From: Guptibacillus hwajinpoensis
GTDB taxonomy: Bacteria; Bacillota; Bacilli; Bacillales; Guptibacillaceae
Direction: 5' to 3'
Length of the DNA stretch: 64,000 bases
Assembly (NCBI RefSeq): GCF_020171785.1
Contig: NZ_JAIVAE010000008.1
Span: 62,001-126,000 of the forward strand
A program made the translations under genes and the position numbers. A model generated the notes under the pieces. It saw nothing but the letters and a program-made list of their open reading frames with translations, had not been told where the DNA came from and did not search any database. Every line of letters starts with the position of its first letter. Position 1 is the first letter of the stretch. This document shows, one piece after another, positions 41,328 to 50,363 of the stretch.

Positions 41328-43370
41328 GTGAACCACTTGGAGCGACCTACCTTAACGCTAATTACTGGAAGTACCCAAACGAAAAAAATACTCTATGATC
41401 AATTGCATCAGTTGGCCGGCGATTACATCGTCGTAAGAGCTTTTGCGATTGACGAATCGTTACCACATCAACTTGAAGATCACGTTATCTTGTATTCTTC
41501 GGAAGCAACTAAAACGGAAGCTGCTACGATAAGTAACATCTCAGGAAAAGAATCCTTTGTAGGCAAACGAACCATTCGTCATGACTATATTGATCGTCTC
41601 CTTACGATTCCACATGGCGAAAGAGTCTTAATGGTGAATGATGACGATCCGTCCACGGTTGATGTTATTGAATCACTCTACCAACTTGGCATTAACCACG
41701 TGACGTTTCTTCCATTTAAACGAGGACAAATGTTTTACGACAATGTTCACATAGCCGTTTCTCCTGGCGAAACGCACTTATGCCCCTCTTATATCCCTCA
41801 AATCATTGATATCGGAGTAAGACCTTTTGATATGGCGACGATTATTAAAGTAATGGATTATTTTCAACTGGACGATTCCGTTTCTTCCAAAATTTCCGAG
41901 CGCTACATTCGAAGTATGATCGTCTTACACCGCAAGATTCTTGGTGCTGAAAAAGAGGCGCTTCAAACAACAGAACATTACCAAAACGTCGTTAATACCG
42001 TCGATGATGGCATTCTTGCCATCAATAAAGAAAGAGAGATTACCTTGTTTAACCACCGACTTGAGGCACTGTTCCAGATGCCAGCCAAAGATGTCATTGG
42101 TCGTGATCTTTCATATGTAGTAGATACCGATCTTCAAGATTTCATCATTAATGGATTAGAGGAAAATAAATTCGTTTCGATGAACGGAGTAGATGTTGTC
42201 GCCTTTCGTCAATCAATTCCAGAGGAACATACGACAGTTGTTACTTTCAAGAGCGTTAATCAGGCATTTGAAATTGAAAAAACGGCACAGCGAGAGCAGC
42301 ATAAGAAGGGATTCGCTGCAAAATATGACTTCGAAGATATTCTCGGTGAACACCCCCGCCTTCTTGAACGCGTACGTATCGCAAAAAAACTCGCCATTGC
42401 AGAGCACCCTGTTTTGATTAACGGAGAAACAGGCGTTGGTAAAGAACTTTTCGCACATGCGATGCACCGTAACTCTCTTCGAAAAAACGGACCGTTTATT
42501 GCGATTAATTGTAGCGCTTTGACGGAAAGTCTTTTAGAGAGTGAATTATTTGGTTATGAAGAAGGCACTTTTACAGGAGCTCAGCGCGGAGGAAAGCAAG
42601 GACTATTTGAGCTCGCAGATAACGGAACGATTTTCCTCGATGAGATTGGTGATATTAGTCCAACAGTCCAAGCCCACTTACTGCGCGTTCTTCAAGAAAA
42701 AGAAATTAGAAGGATTGGTGGTAGAAAAATTACGCCGATTAATGTAAGAGTCATTGCTGCTACAAATAAAAACCTTGAACAAAAAATTACAGAAGGTACG
42801 TTTCGCTCGGATTTATTTTACCGATTAAATGTCCTTCAACTTGCGATCCCTCCACTTCGTGAACGTTTGAGCGACATTCAATCACTCACAAACTATTTTG
42901 TTACAAAAAGCGGCACGTGGATGAAAGTGGACCCGCAAGTGATTGAAGCGTTTATGGCCCATCATTGGCCAGGAAATATTCGCGAGCTGAAAAGCATGAT
43001 TGATTATGCGCTTGTGGTCGCAGGCGGCTCTACGATTACACTTGACGACCTCCCCCATCATCGCCTTGAACCAAAAAGCGAGAAGCAAACGAATCTCCCA
43101 GTAAGCACCATCGATGCAAAGGATCATTTCGTCATCTTGCAAACGATGAAGAATCGAAATGACGAAGGCAAAACCGTCAGCCGAGATTTTCTTTCAAAGA
43201 AAAGCGCAACTTTATCACACCCACTCTCTCCTCAGCAAATCCGCTTACGCTTAAACGATCTTGAAAGCAAGGGATATGTAGTAAAAGGCCGCGGCCGAGC
43301 AGGAACCCAAATCACCTTAGAAGGCGAGCGATATTTAGCTCAGTTAAAAGCTTACGAAAAAAGCCGTTAG
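41328..43370 (+). CDS. Sigma-54-dependent enhancer-binding activator with PAS and winged-helix C terminus
   Basis: 680 residues. The N-terminal ~200 residues are a PrpR_N-like sensor, not a receiver domain. A PAS segment follows (about 215-320, VVNTVDDGILAINKEREITLFNHRLEALF). The AAA+ domain has GETGVGKELFAHAMH, the sigma-54 contact loop GTFTGA, and GTIFLDEIGDISPTVQ. Instead of a Fis helix-turn-helix, the end looks like a winged helix (LSPQQIRLRLNDLESKGYVVKGRGRAGTQITLEGERYL). The start is GTG with a weak ribosome site. It is divergent from the sigma-54-driven yfcC-iadA operon, its likely target. Confidence 0.92.
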   Translation: MNHLERPTLTLITGSTQTKKILYDQLHQLAGDYIVVRAFAIDESLPHQLEDHVILYSSEATKTEAATISNISGKESFVGKRTIRHDYIDRLLTIPHGERVLMVNDDDPSTVDVIESLYQLGINHVTFLPFKRGQMFYDNVHIAVSPGETHLCPSYIPQIIDIGVRPFDMATIIKVMDYFQLDDSVSSKISERYIRSMIVLHRKILGAEKEALQTTEHYQNVVNTVDDGILAINKEREITLFNHRLEALFQMPAKDVIGRDLSYVVDTDLQDFIINGLEENKFVSMNGVDVVAFRQSIPEEHTTVVTFKSVNQAFEIEKTAQREQHKKGFAAKYDFEDILGEHPRLLERVRIAKKLAIAEHPVLINGETGVGKELFAHAMHRNSLRKNGPFIAINCSALTESLLESELFGYEEGTFTGAQRGGKQGLFELADNGTIFLDEIGDISPTVQAHLLRVLQEKEIRRIGGRKITPINVRVIAATNKNLEQKITEGTFRSDLFYRLNVLQLAIPPLRERLSDIQSLTNYFVTKSGTWMKVDPQVIEAFMAHHWPGNIRELKSMIDYALVVAGGSTITLDDLPHHRLEPKSEKQTNLPVSTIDAKDHFVILQTMKNRNDEGKTVSRDFLSKKSATLSHPLSPQQIRLRLNDLESKGYVVKGRGRAGTQITLEGERYLAQLKAYEKSR

Positions 43371-43392
43371 GGAATTTCCCTAACGGCTTTCG
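43359..43392. terminator. Terminator overlapping the activator stop codon
   Basis: A 13-bp or longer stem (43360-43373 with 43377-43390) contains the stop codon of the activator gene; it is followed by T-rich sequence and faces the LLM pseudogene. Confidence 0.8.
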
Positions 43393-43871
43393 CTTTATCG
43401 AGCTGGAAAATGTGGCACAACTTCTTCTCCAAGCTCTTGAATGACTTCATCTGCAGGACGATTACTGTCAAAGAGCGCAAAGAAGAGATGATTCACCCCA
43501 GCTTCTTTATAGATGTTAAGAAGCTTGATCAACACGTTCCGTCCAATCCGAAAACCGAGACGAATCGGTGTTGGCTGCTCATTCGGATCTTCTGCCAAAT
43601 CAAGGTGCATCGGCTGGCTGAATGGTTTAAACACACCAGGATGATATTTCTCTGAAAGCTCTCGCCAAGCCGCAATCGCTTCCCTTTGTTGCACCGGGCC
43701 TCGAGGATAGTACATCCACCCATCGCCGTGTTCCGCAAACCATTCCATCGACTGCTGTGCAAAACCTGTAATAAATGTAGGGACTCTTTTCATAGGTTTT
43801 GGTACAAGGTTGGCTCCATGAATCGTGCCCTGTTCAGAGTGAATCGATGGGAACTCCTGGTATAAAGCTTC

Positions 43872-44030
43872 ATGTGAACTACTCCCACCACTTACCACCC
43901 TTACGAGTTGCTTGAAGTGGGGGCTTCTTGGGTAATCGCCACTTTTATCAGCTGACGAAATTGACCAAGCTAACCCTCTTGTTCCAAAAGTTTATATTTT
44001 CATCAGGCACTTGCTAATAAGCGAATGCCT
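43872..44030 (-). ncRNA. Predicted TnpB guide (omega/reRNA) scaffold region
   Basis: In IS200/IS605 elements the 3' end of tnpB and the right end are transcribed as a guide RNA whose spacer is the flanking DNA. Here the tnpB stop is at 44003, followed by about 130 bp of structured right-end sequence with CCACTT/AAGTGG pairing. The guide would begin at 43871 with GAAGCTTTATACCAGG from the LLM gene. Position and structure are suggestive; no transcript evidence exists. Confidence 0.5.
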
Positions 44031-45115
44031 TCTTTTTTGATATTAAGTGCTGAATTGTAATCTCTATCGATATTTAGACCACACGTGCACTGATAAGTTC
44101 GCTCTGATAGTTTGATTTCTTTTACCGAACCACATTTCGAGCAAGTTTTTGTGGATGGGAACCATTTGTCTATTTTGATAAGTTGTTTCCCTTGTTCGTT
44201 TAGTTTGTATTGTAAGAAAGAGGTAAACATTCCCCAACCATTATCGGCAACACTTTTTCCAAACTTTAATGCTTGCGACATCCCTTTCATATCCAAATCT
44301 TCCATCACAACAGCATCAAAATGAGTCACTAATTTTTTGGATGTATGGTGAAGAAAGTTTTTACGTTGATTGGCGACTTTCTCTTGGATTTTGGCAACTC
44401 TGATACGTTGCTTATTCCAATTCGAAGAGCCTTTCTTTTTTCGAGAAAGTTTCCGCTGTTCTTTTGCTAATTTATCACGCATTTGGCGATAAAATTTAGG
44501 GTAATTGGCTTTCTCACCCTCACTATCAACAAACAACCCATCCATCGCAAAATCTAACCCAATTACTTCTTTGATTTCTTTGGCTTCGATTTCCTTCTCA
44601 TACTCTGTCAGAATAGAAAGATAGTATTTTCCTGATGCCGTGATCGATAGGGTGCAAGATTTGATTTTGTGCACGAAAGGTATTTCTCGATGTTGTTTGA
44701 TTTTGACCTTTTTTAGTTTAGGTAACTTGATATGACCATCCAACAACTCGATATTACTGTTTACGACATTTGTTGTGTAGCTTTGTCTGTGTCGCTTGCT
44801 TTTGAATTTCGGAAACTTGGCATTCCCTTTGAAGAAGGCTTTATATGCCTTATCTAAATTTAATTGTGCGTTTGCCAACGCTAGTGAGTCTACTTCCTTT
44901 AGCCATTCATACTCTTTTTTGTACTTGGCAGGGGTAGGGTGTTTTACGGATTTCAATGCTTCTTTATCATCTTTTAGGTTTTCATAGGCTTCTTTTCGTT
45001 CAGCTAACATTTTGTTGTAAACAAAGCGAACACAACCAAAGGTTTTACCGATCATCAAAGACTGTTCATCAGTTGGGTATATTCTGAATTTGTATGCTTT
45101 ATTCAGTTTGGCCAT
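44003..45115 (-). CDS. tnpB: TnpB RNA-guided nuclease of the IS200/IS605 element
   Basis: About 370 residues from ATG 45115 (AGGTGAT 5 bp upstream; a TTG at 45121 is less likely). The N-terminal MAKLNKAYKFRIYPTDEQ and FGCVRFVYNKML blocks are typical OrfB. RuvC-like catalytic residues appear intact: Asp in GLDFAMDGLF, Glu in VVMEDLDMKGM and Asp in IDRDYNSALNI. A zinc ribbon CSKCG...CTCG lies between the last two. TnpB proteins are guide-RNA-dependent DNA endonucleases related to Cas12. It looks functional. Confidence 0.95.
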   Translation of the reverse strand: MAKLNKAYKFRIYPTDEQSLMIGKTFGCVRFVYNKMLAERKEAYENLKDDKEALKSVKHPTPAKYKKEYEWLKEVDSLALANAQLNLDKAYKAFFKGNAKFPKFKSKRHRQSYTTNVVNSNIELLDGHIKLPKLKKVKIKQHREIPFVHKIKSCTLSITASGKYYLSILTEYEKEIEAKEIKEVIGLDFAMDGLFVDSEGEKANYPKFYRQMRDKLAKEQRKLSRKKKGSSNWNKQRIRVAKIQEKVANQRKNFLHHTSKKLVTHFDAVVMEDLDMKGMSQALKFGKSVADNGWGMFTSFLQYKLNEQGKQLIKIDKWFPSTKTCSKCGSVKEIKLSERTYQCTCGLNIDRDYNSALNIKKEGIRLLASA

Positions 45116-45126
45116 ATCCAATCACC

Positions 45127-45543
45127 TCACTTTACCCCTTGATTTTCGATGTATTTTTTAACCACCTCAATAGGCGAACCACCAGTGGTCAACAAACAAA
45201 AACTTCTTGACCAAAACATTTCTTTCCATAGTTTCTTTCGCACAAAAGGAAATTCTTTTTTGATCAGTCTTGAGCTGGCACTTTTATAGGCATTGATAAA
45301 CTTTGATAGTTCGGTATTAGGATGGGCTTTGAACAGAATATGAACGTGGTCAAAATCGTGGTTCCATTCGACCAGAGTGATGTTGTATTTCTCACCCAAG
45401 GATAGGAACTTTTCTTTCGAATAATCTGAAATGGTGTCATCAATGACTTTCCTTCTATATTTCACAACCAATACCAAATGGTAATACATCAAGAACACTG
45501 AATGGTTATTACTATCTAAATTCACTTTTATATCAGTCCTCAT
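45127..45543 (-). CDS. tnpA: IS200/IS605 Y1 transposase TnpA
   Basis: 138 residues, normal for a Y1 transposase. The HUH motif appears as DHVHILF (about residue 66), and the catalytic Tyr is in EVVKKYIENQG near the C terminus. YYHLVLVVKYRRKVI is the usual first strand. It moves single-stranded circular element DNA by a peel-and-paste mechanism, and no frameshift is seen, so the element could be active. Confidence 0.93.
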   Translation of the reverse strand: MRTDIKVNLDSNNHSVFLMYYHLVLVVKYRRKVIDDTISDYSKEKFLSLGEKYNITLVEWNHDFDHVHILFKAHPNTELSKFINAYKSASSRLIKKEFPFVRKKLWKEMFWSRSFCLLTTGGSPIEVVKKYIENQGVK

Positions 45544-46170
45544 ACGTAATAAGACTGATTATACCATATGGAGTCAAGAAGGCAGAAACTTGTGAGCTGT
45601 CCCCTAACCGAAATTCATCTCCCCCTTACCGTTGGGCTACGCCCTTCACACGCTTGAAGAGGGAGACTTCTTTCGGAAGTTTGTTAAATAGCGAAACGCC
45701 TCTACAAAATCATGACCTCGGTTTGCATGGGATGCATTTAATCCACGGAAATCAGATTGTCTGTCACCTGATGAAACACCGAGAAACAGTCTTTCAGGGA
45801 AAAGCTGATCAATCGTTGCTACTTCCTTCGCTACTCTTAAAGGGTGGCGAAGCGGCAAAACAGCCGCTGCCGTCCCAAGCCCAATTCTCGTCGTTTTCGA
45901 AGCAAGATACGTTAAATAAATCATCATATCGTAAATTTGACCGGTGGCAGGATCACCAAATTGCGGATCTTTTAAAAGAACATCCCGCAACCATAGCGCT
46001 GTAAAACCATATTGTTCGGCTCCTTGAGCCAGCTCCACCTGTTTTTCCATCGTCGGTGTACTGAACTGATAATTCTCAAGTGGAATATGAAGACCAAGCG
46101 TTAGCTCACCTTCCTGATACGTTCTTTTATAGGCTTGATGTTTTTCAAATAAATTCATGATTAGAACCTC

Positions 46171-47376
46171 CTACGCTTTTCTTTCCATCGCACGAAGCCA
46201 ACCTGTAAGAGCGACCGCTCCTACAACCATAATGCCGCCAATCCACGGCGTGTGAATTAACCCAATTGAATCAACTATGACCCCACCGACAAACGACCCA
46301 ATCGCAATACCAACGTTAAATGCTGCGATATTAAGTGCGGATGCTACGTTTACCGCTGAAGGAACATACTTTTCAGCAAGGTTAACAACAAGTACTTGCA
46401 ACCCAGGAACATTCATAAAGGCAAATAATCCCATGAAGAATATCGTAATAATGCCAGCTACTTTGAACGGGAGTGCAAATGTCATCACGAAAAGAATGAT
46501 CGCTTGCAGGACAAACATCCAGAACAATGCTTTTAATGGGTTTTTATCCGACGCTTTACCGCCAATCATATTTCCAATTGCAACTGCCACACCATACACG
46601 AGTAAAATGACACTAACAAATTTCGCACTAAACCCTGTGACATCTTCAAGAAGCGGAGCTAAATACGTAAAAGCAACAAATGTACCACCGTAACCTAACG
46701 CTGTAATCGCAAAAGCTAATAGTAATTTTCCATTCGTTAAGATCTTTAACTGTTCACTAAATTTCGCTGGCGGAGCTTCTTTCAAATCTTTTGGAACGAG
46801 AATGGCACTCGCGATAATTCCAATGACACCTAGTAAGGCAACACCAAGAAATGTCGCTCTCCAACCAAATGCTTGTCCAATAAATGTACCTAGTGGAACA
46901 CCAGTTACTGTAGCAACCGTTAATCCTGTAAACATAAAGGCAATCGCACTCGCCCGTTTATTTTCTGGAACGAGGTCTGCTGCAATCGTTGAACCGATTG
47001 AAAAGAAAATTCCGTGTGAAAAAGCGGTAATAAACCTGGCGACGAGTAATAAACCGAACGATGTAGAAATTCCCGCTACAAGGTTACCAATGATAAAGAC
47101 GACCATTAAGGACATCAGGAGCGTTTTCCGATTCATTTTTCCAGTTAAAGCAGTTAGAACGGGAGCACCAATTGCTACTCCTATGGCGTAACCTGAAATC
47201 AATAAGCCAGCAAGTGTAATCGAAATCGATAAGTCATCTGCTATAGAAGACAGAAGGCCAACAGGAACAAATTCAGTTGTTCCAATTCCAAATGCACTAA
47301 TCGCGAGCGCTAGAAGGGCAAGAGTACCACTGGATTTTTCTTTCGAATGTGACATTGTATGTGTTTGAGAACTCAT
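46171..47376 (-). CDS. MFS transporter of the drug/sugar-efflux (AraJ/YdhP-like, DHA1) group
   Basis: 401 residues with twelve hydrophobic segments. It has the DHA1 patterns SAFGIGTTEFVPVGLLSSIADDLSISITLAGLLISGYAIGVAIGAP, GKMNRKTLLM between helices 2 and 3, and FMFTGLTVATVTGVPLGTFIGQAFGWRATF in helix 5 (motif C). It probably exports a small molecule by proton antiport; the substrate is unknown. AAGGAGG precedes the ATG. It lies 12 bp from the interrupted LLM gene downstream, and its promoter region is full of GTAC-containing repeats. Confidence 0.9.
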   Translation of the reverse strand: MSSQTHTMSHSKEKSSGTLALLALAISAFGIGTTEFVPVGLLSSIADDLSISITLAGLLISGYAIGVAIGAPVLTALTGKMNRKTLLMSLMVVFIIGNLVAGISTSFGLLLVARFITAFSHGIFFSIGSTIAADLVPENKRASAIAFMFTGLTVATVTGVPLGTFIGQAFGWRATFLGVALLGVIGIIASAILVPKDLKEAPPAKFSEQLKILTNGKLLLAFAITALGYGGTFVAFTYLAPLLEDVTGFSAKFVSVILLVYGVAVAIGNMIGGKASDKNPLKALFWMFVLQAIILFVMTFALPFKVAGIITIFFMGLFAFMNVPGLQVLVVNLAEKYVPSAVNVASALNIAAFNVGIAIGSFVGGVIVDSIGLIHTPWIGGIMVVGAVALTGWLRAMERKA

Positions 47377-47730
47377 AAAGCGAATTCCTCCTTGAATTTT
47401 TTTAGTGCCGAAACGACAGGGAGGCGCCTCCCTTTTCGGCGGTACACCTGATTATGCAACCTTCTAGACAATAATAGAAGTACGCACTTTTTTGTACCGC
47501 AGTACCCAAAAAGTACGATAGGAACTTTAAAGTACCCACCCTACTCATCCCCCTTGCGAAAAAGAAGCAACAAGAACAAGCTGACTCTGATTATGCGCTC
47601 GTTTCTTCACTCTGAAAAGTACGCACTTTGCTGTAATATAGGCACCTATAAGTTCCTATTGGCTCAAATCAAGAGCTGCACACCAAAAAACCTCCCACTA
47701 AAATTTAGTGGGAGGTTCTGATTTCTTGTT
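47377..47730. repeat. Intergenic region with repeated AAGTACGCACTTT and GTAC motifs
   Basis: 354 bp with no gene. AAGTACGCACTTT occurs at 47478-47490 and again near 47616-47629. Between 47494 and 47537 four more GTAC sites occur. ATAGGAACTT near 47518 has an inverted partner AAGTTCCTAT near 47650. This is the upstream region of the MFS gene. Such palindromic GTAC sites resemble operators of HxlR/MarR-type regulators; an HxlR gene lies 2.3 kb away. The link is inferred. Confidence 0.45.
47689..47717. terminator. Hairpin terminator after the NTF2-like gene
   Basis: A 12-bp perfect stem (47689-47700 with 47706-47717) is followed on the minus strand by six T, 14 bp after the stop codon at 47731. 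Confidence 0.8.
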
Positions 47731-48153
47731 CTATTCTTCTTTTAAATCAAACGCGTTTACATAGTCACCTGGAATTCCGGCTTCAATGTAACTTCTAACA
47801 AGCTTCCAATTTCCTTGGACTTCTTTACGAAAAGTATTAAAAAAGACATTTCCTGTTTCACTTTGTTTGCCACCTACTTCAATAGAAGCGAAAATAATCG
47901 CAAGCATTTCATTTCTTCGAAGCGGCGTAACGGCTAGCTTCTTTAAAATCCATGTCGATCCATCATTCTTAAAAGCTTTAAATGCTTGCTCCCAACCTTC
48001 AATCGATTCCTCATAGCCAAAATCGTATAATTCAGATTGACTGGAGATCTCCCTTGCTTGATAAGAATCACTTATTTTAACTTTTATTTCATCTAACGAG
48101 GAGTGCTGCCAGCTCGCTAGAAATTCTTCTAAAAATTCTTGAAATCCACTCAT
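47731..48153 (-). CDS. NTF2-like hypothetical protein
   Basis: 140 residues. The pattern of an N-terminal helix (FQEFLEEFLASWQHSSLDEIKVKISDSYQARE), a middle helix (GWEQAFKAFKNDGSTWILKKLAVTPL) and paired strands (LAIIFASIEVGGK, NVFFNTFRKEVQGNWKLVRSYIEAG) resembles the SnoaL/DUF4440 NTF2 cone fold. No catalytic residues can be named. The ATG follows AAAGGAGAG. It is monocistronic and divergent from prfC. Confidence 0.6.
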   Translation of the reverse strand: MSGFQEFLEEFLASWQHSSLDEIKVKISDSYQAREISSQSELYDFGYEESIEGWEQAFKAFKNDGSTWILKKLAVTPLRRNEMLAIIFASIEVGGKQSETGNVFFNTFRKEVQGNWKLVRSYIEAGIPGDYVNAFDLKEE

Positions 48154-48298
48154 AGCAATCGCTCTCCTTTCTCTTTCATTTTCGAGCTCCGATCATCGAA
48201 TTCCTTCTCTCTCTTTTCGCCTCCTTTACGCAATAGGAACAACCGTCAGAATATGTTATATTACATAAGAAGTGATATTGAAAGGACTAAATGACATA

Positions 48299-49873
48299 AT
48301 GAGTAACCATAAAGAATTACAAGAAGAAATAAAGAAGAGACGAACCTTTGCGATTATCTCTCACCCCGATGCTGGTAAAACAACATTGACTGAGAAACTG
48401 TTGTTTTTAGGTGGTCAGATTCGCTCAACTGGAACCGTTAAATCTCGAAAATCATCTAAGTATGCCACATCTGACTGGATGGAAATTGAGAAACAGCGTG
48501 GTATTTCCGTTACGTCGAGTGTAATGAACTTTAACTACAAAGGTCATACCATTAATATTCTCGATACACCAGGACACGAAGATTTTAGTGAAGATACGTA
48601 CCGTACCCTCCTTGCTGTTGACAGTGTTGTCATGATTATCGATGCTGCTAAAGGGGTCGAGTCACAAACAAAGAAGCTCTTTAAAGTTGTTAGTGAGCAC
48701 GGCATTCCGATTTTCACCTTCATTAATAAAATGGATCGCCAGGGTCGCGAACCGCTTGAACTTCTTGAAGAAATTGAAGATGTTCTAGGCATTGAATCCT
48801 ATCCAATGAACTGGCCAATCGGGATCGGTCAATCGTTCCAGGGTGTTTACGACCGTCACCAAAAAGCAGTTGAATTCTATGATACAGAAGGCGACAACAA
48901 ACAGGCGATCCAAATTTCAGATCTGGATGACCCTGTTCTGAAAGAAAAAGCCGGTGAAGATCTTGTGAATCAGCTACAAGAAGACGTGATGCTACTTGAC
49001 GAAGCTGGTGCAACATATAGCGAAGAAGCCCTTCAATCTGGTAAGCAAACGCCTGTGTTCTTCGGAAGTGCCATTTCAAGCTTTGGTGTGCCTACCTTCT
49101 TAAACCACTTTCTTGATCTAGCTCCTTCTCCCGCACCTCGCGAGAGTTCTGAAGGAGAAGTAAATCCAGATGACGAAACGTTCTCAGGGTTTATCTTTAA
49201 AATTCAAGCAAACATGAATCCGGCTCACCGTGACCGCGTGGCATTCTTACGTATCGTGTCAGGCACATTCGAAAAAGGAATGGAAGCTTGGCTTGAGCGT
49301 ACTGGAAAAAGCTTAAAACTATCTCAAGGGCAACTTTTCTTCGCCTCTTCTCGAGGCAATGTAGAAAAAGCATACCCTGGTGATATTGTTGGTCTCTATG
49401 ATTCAGGAACGTATCAAATTGGTGACACGCTTGTTGGTTCAAAAAATGTCTATTCCTTCGGTGCCTTACCAACATTCCCACCTGAACATTTTGCGAAAGT
49501 TCGTGCTCAAAAAGCGATGAAACAGAAGCACTTCTATAAAGGGGTACAACAACTTTCCGAAGAAGGTGCGATTCAAGTTTATCGTACCGCACACTGGGAT
49601 GAAATTGTCATCGGCGTCGTTGGACGTCTTCAGTTTGAAATCTTTGAATATCGCATGAAAGGTGAATACAACGTCGATATTCAATTTGATACAATGCCGC
49701 ATCAGCATGCAAGGTGGATTGAAACGGATAATCCAGAAGAGAAAGTAGACAGTGTTCGCAATATGCTTGTTTACGATCAGCTTAAGCGCCCTGTTCTTCT
49801 GTTCCAAAACGACTTTGCGCTTAGATGGTTCCAGGATAAAAATCCAGATATTCCACTAAGAGAATCAAGATAA
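48299..49873 (+). CDS. prfC: Peptide chain release factor 3
   Basis: About 524 residues from ATG 48299 (a GTG-initiated extension to 48272 is unlikely, given the family's start). GTPase motifs are complete: G1 [11 protein letters not shown]2 region [14 protein letters not shown]3 DTPGHEDF, G4 NKMDRQGR. The RF3-specific C-terminal block [33 protein letters not shown] distinguishes it from EF-G. RF3 releases RF1 and RF2 from the ribosome after termination. It has its own terminator. Confidence 0.94.
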   Translation: MSNHKELQEEIKKRRTFAIISHPDAGKTTLTEKLLFLGGQIRSTGTVKSRKSSKYATSDWMEIEKQRGISVTSSVMNFNYKGHTINILDTPGHEDFSEDTYRTLLAVDSVVMIIDAAKGVESQTKKLFKVVSEHGIPIFTFINKMDRQGREPLELLEEIEDVLGIESYPMNWPIGIGQSFQGVYDRHQKAVEFYDTEGDNKQAIQISDLDDPVLKEKAGEDLVNQLQEDVMLLDEAGATYSEEALQSGKQTPVFFGSAISSFGVPTFLNHFLDLAPSPAPRESSEGEVNPDDETFSGFIFKIQANMNPAHRDRVAFLRIVSGTFEKGMEAWLERTGKSLKLSQGQLFFASSRGNVEKAYPGDIVGLYDSGTYQIGDTLVGSKNVYSFGALPTFPPEHFAKVRAQKAMKQKHFYKGVQQLSEEGAIQVYRTAHWDEIVIGVVGRLQFEIFEYRMKGEYNVDIQFDTMPHQHARWIETDNPEEKVDSVRNMLVYDQLKRPVLLFQNDFALRWFQDKNPDIPLRESR

Positions 49874-49881
49874 ACCTAAAC

Positions 49882-49911
49882 AAAAGGAACGTGCATCTGC
49901 ACGTTCCTTTT
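49882..49911. terminator. Convergent terminator after prfC
   Basis: A 14-bp perfect stem (49882-49895 with 49898-49911) lies between prfC and the hxlR-type gene; it overlaps the latter's stop codon. Confidence 0.85.
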
Positions 49912-50239
49912 AGTTTGCAATCGTTTCTTCAGAACGAGAGCGGTGAACTCTTCCCCATCTTTCCATTTCTTGAAGCAATGGTTCAAGAGCATAACCATAT
50001 GAAGTTAAAGAATACTCGACTTTGGGCGGTACATCATCCGATTCTACTCGGTTAATTAACCCATCTTGTTCAAGTTCTTTGAGATGTTTAATTAACGTTT
50101 GATGAGGAATGCGTGGTATCGCCTTTTTTATCTCGCTAAATCGAAGAGGCTCCTCCACTAATTCTAGCAGCAAAACGGCTTTCCACTTCCCACAGACTAC
50201 ATCAAGCGTCGTTTTCATATCCTCCACGGATTTGTTCAA
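49910..50239 (-). CDS. HxlR family (DUF24) transcriptional regulator
   Basis: 109 residues. The winged-helix block VVCGKWKAVLLLELVEEPLRFSEIKKAIPRIPHQTLIKHLKELEQDGLINR and the wing PPKVEYSLTSYG are typical. The Cys in DVVCGKW is at the position used for redox or electrophile sensing in YodB/HypR-like members. The start is probably TTG at 50239, after AGGGGG. A 16-bp inverted repeat upstream (50260-50275) is a plausible autoregulatory operator. Regulated genes are unknown; the MFS at 46 kb is one candidate. Confidence 0.88.
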   Translation of the reverse strand: MNKSVEDMKTTLDVVCGKWKAVLLLELVEEPLRFSEIKKAIPRIPHQTLIKHLKELEQDGLINRVESDDVPPKVEYSLTSYGYALEPLLQEMERWGRVHRSRSEETIAN

Positions 50240-50259
50240 ATTCCCCCTGCACCTCCAGG

Positions 50260-50275
50260 TATATAGTAATATACT
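50260..50275. promoter_or_regulatory. Inverted repeat operator upstream of the hxlR-type gene
   Basis: GTATAT-AGTA-ATATAC is a perfect 6-bp inverted repeat with a 4-bp centre, 21 bp before the regulator's start codon. HxlR-type proteins typically bind such AT-rich TA(G)TA palindromes near their own promoters. Confidence 0.5.
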
Positions 50276-50363
50276 TCTTCACAAAAACGTGCATTGTAGT
50301 AAGATAAGCATATATTAACCTTATTTTATCATAAGTTAACTACAAAGTTAGAGGGGAGTTTCT

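Larger units (their letters stand above)
43872..45683 (-). mobile_element. IS200/IS605-family insertion sequence with tnpA and tnpB
   Basis: About 1.81 kb, inferred by removing the sequence that interrupts the LLM reading frame. It encodes a Y1 transposase (tnpA) then tnpB, 11 bp apart, in the usual order. No terminal inverted repeats or target duplication are seen, as expected for this family. The left end has a small hairpin (ACTTC at 45666-45670 with GAAGT at 45676-45680), and the right end has an imperfect palindrome around 43882-43925. Boundaries are accurate to a few bases. Confidence 0.88.
43395..46158 (-). pseudogene. LLM-class flavin-dependent oxidoreductase gene split by an IS200/IS605 insertion
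   Basis: The N-terminal part (45684-46158) starts MNLFEKHQAYKRTYQEGELTLGLHIPLENYQF and runs to AFRYLT. The rest (43395-43871) resumes EALYQEFPSIHSEQGTIHGANLVPKP and runs to the natural stop. Joining them gives about 317 residues, right for a bacterial luciferase-like FMN monooxygenase. The frames are separated by the element at 43872-45683; reading on from the N-terminal part ends after 13 element codons. Both halves retain intact coding sequence, suggesting a recent insertion. The MFS gene follows 12 bp upstream on the same strand, so oxidoreductase and transporter once formed an operon. Confidence 0.9.
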
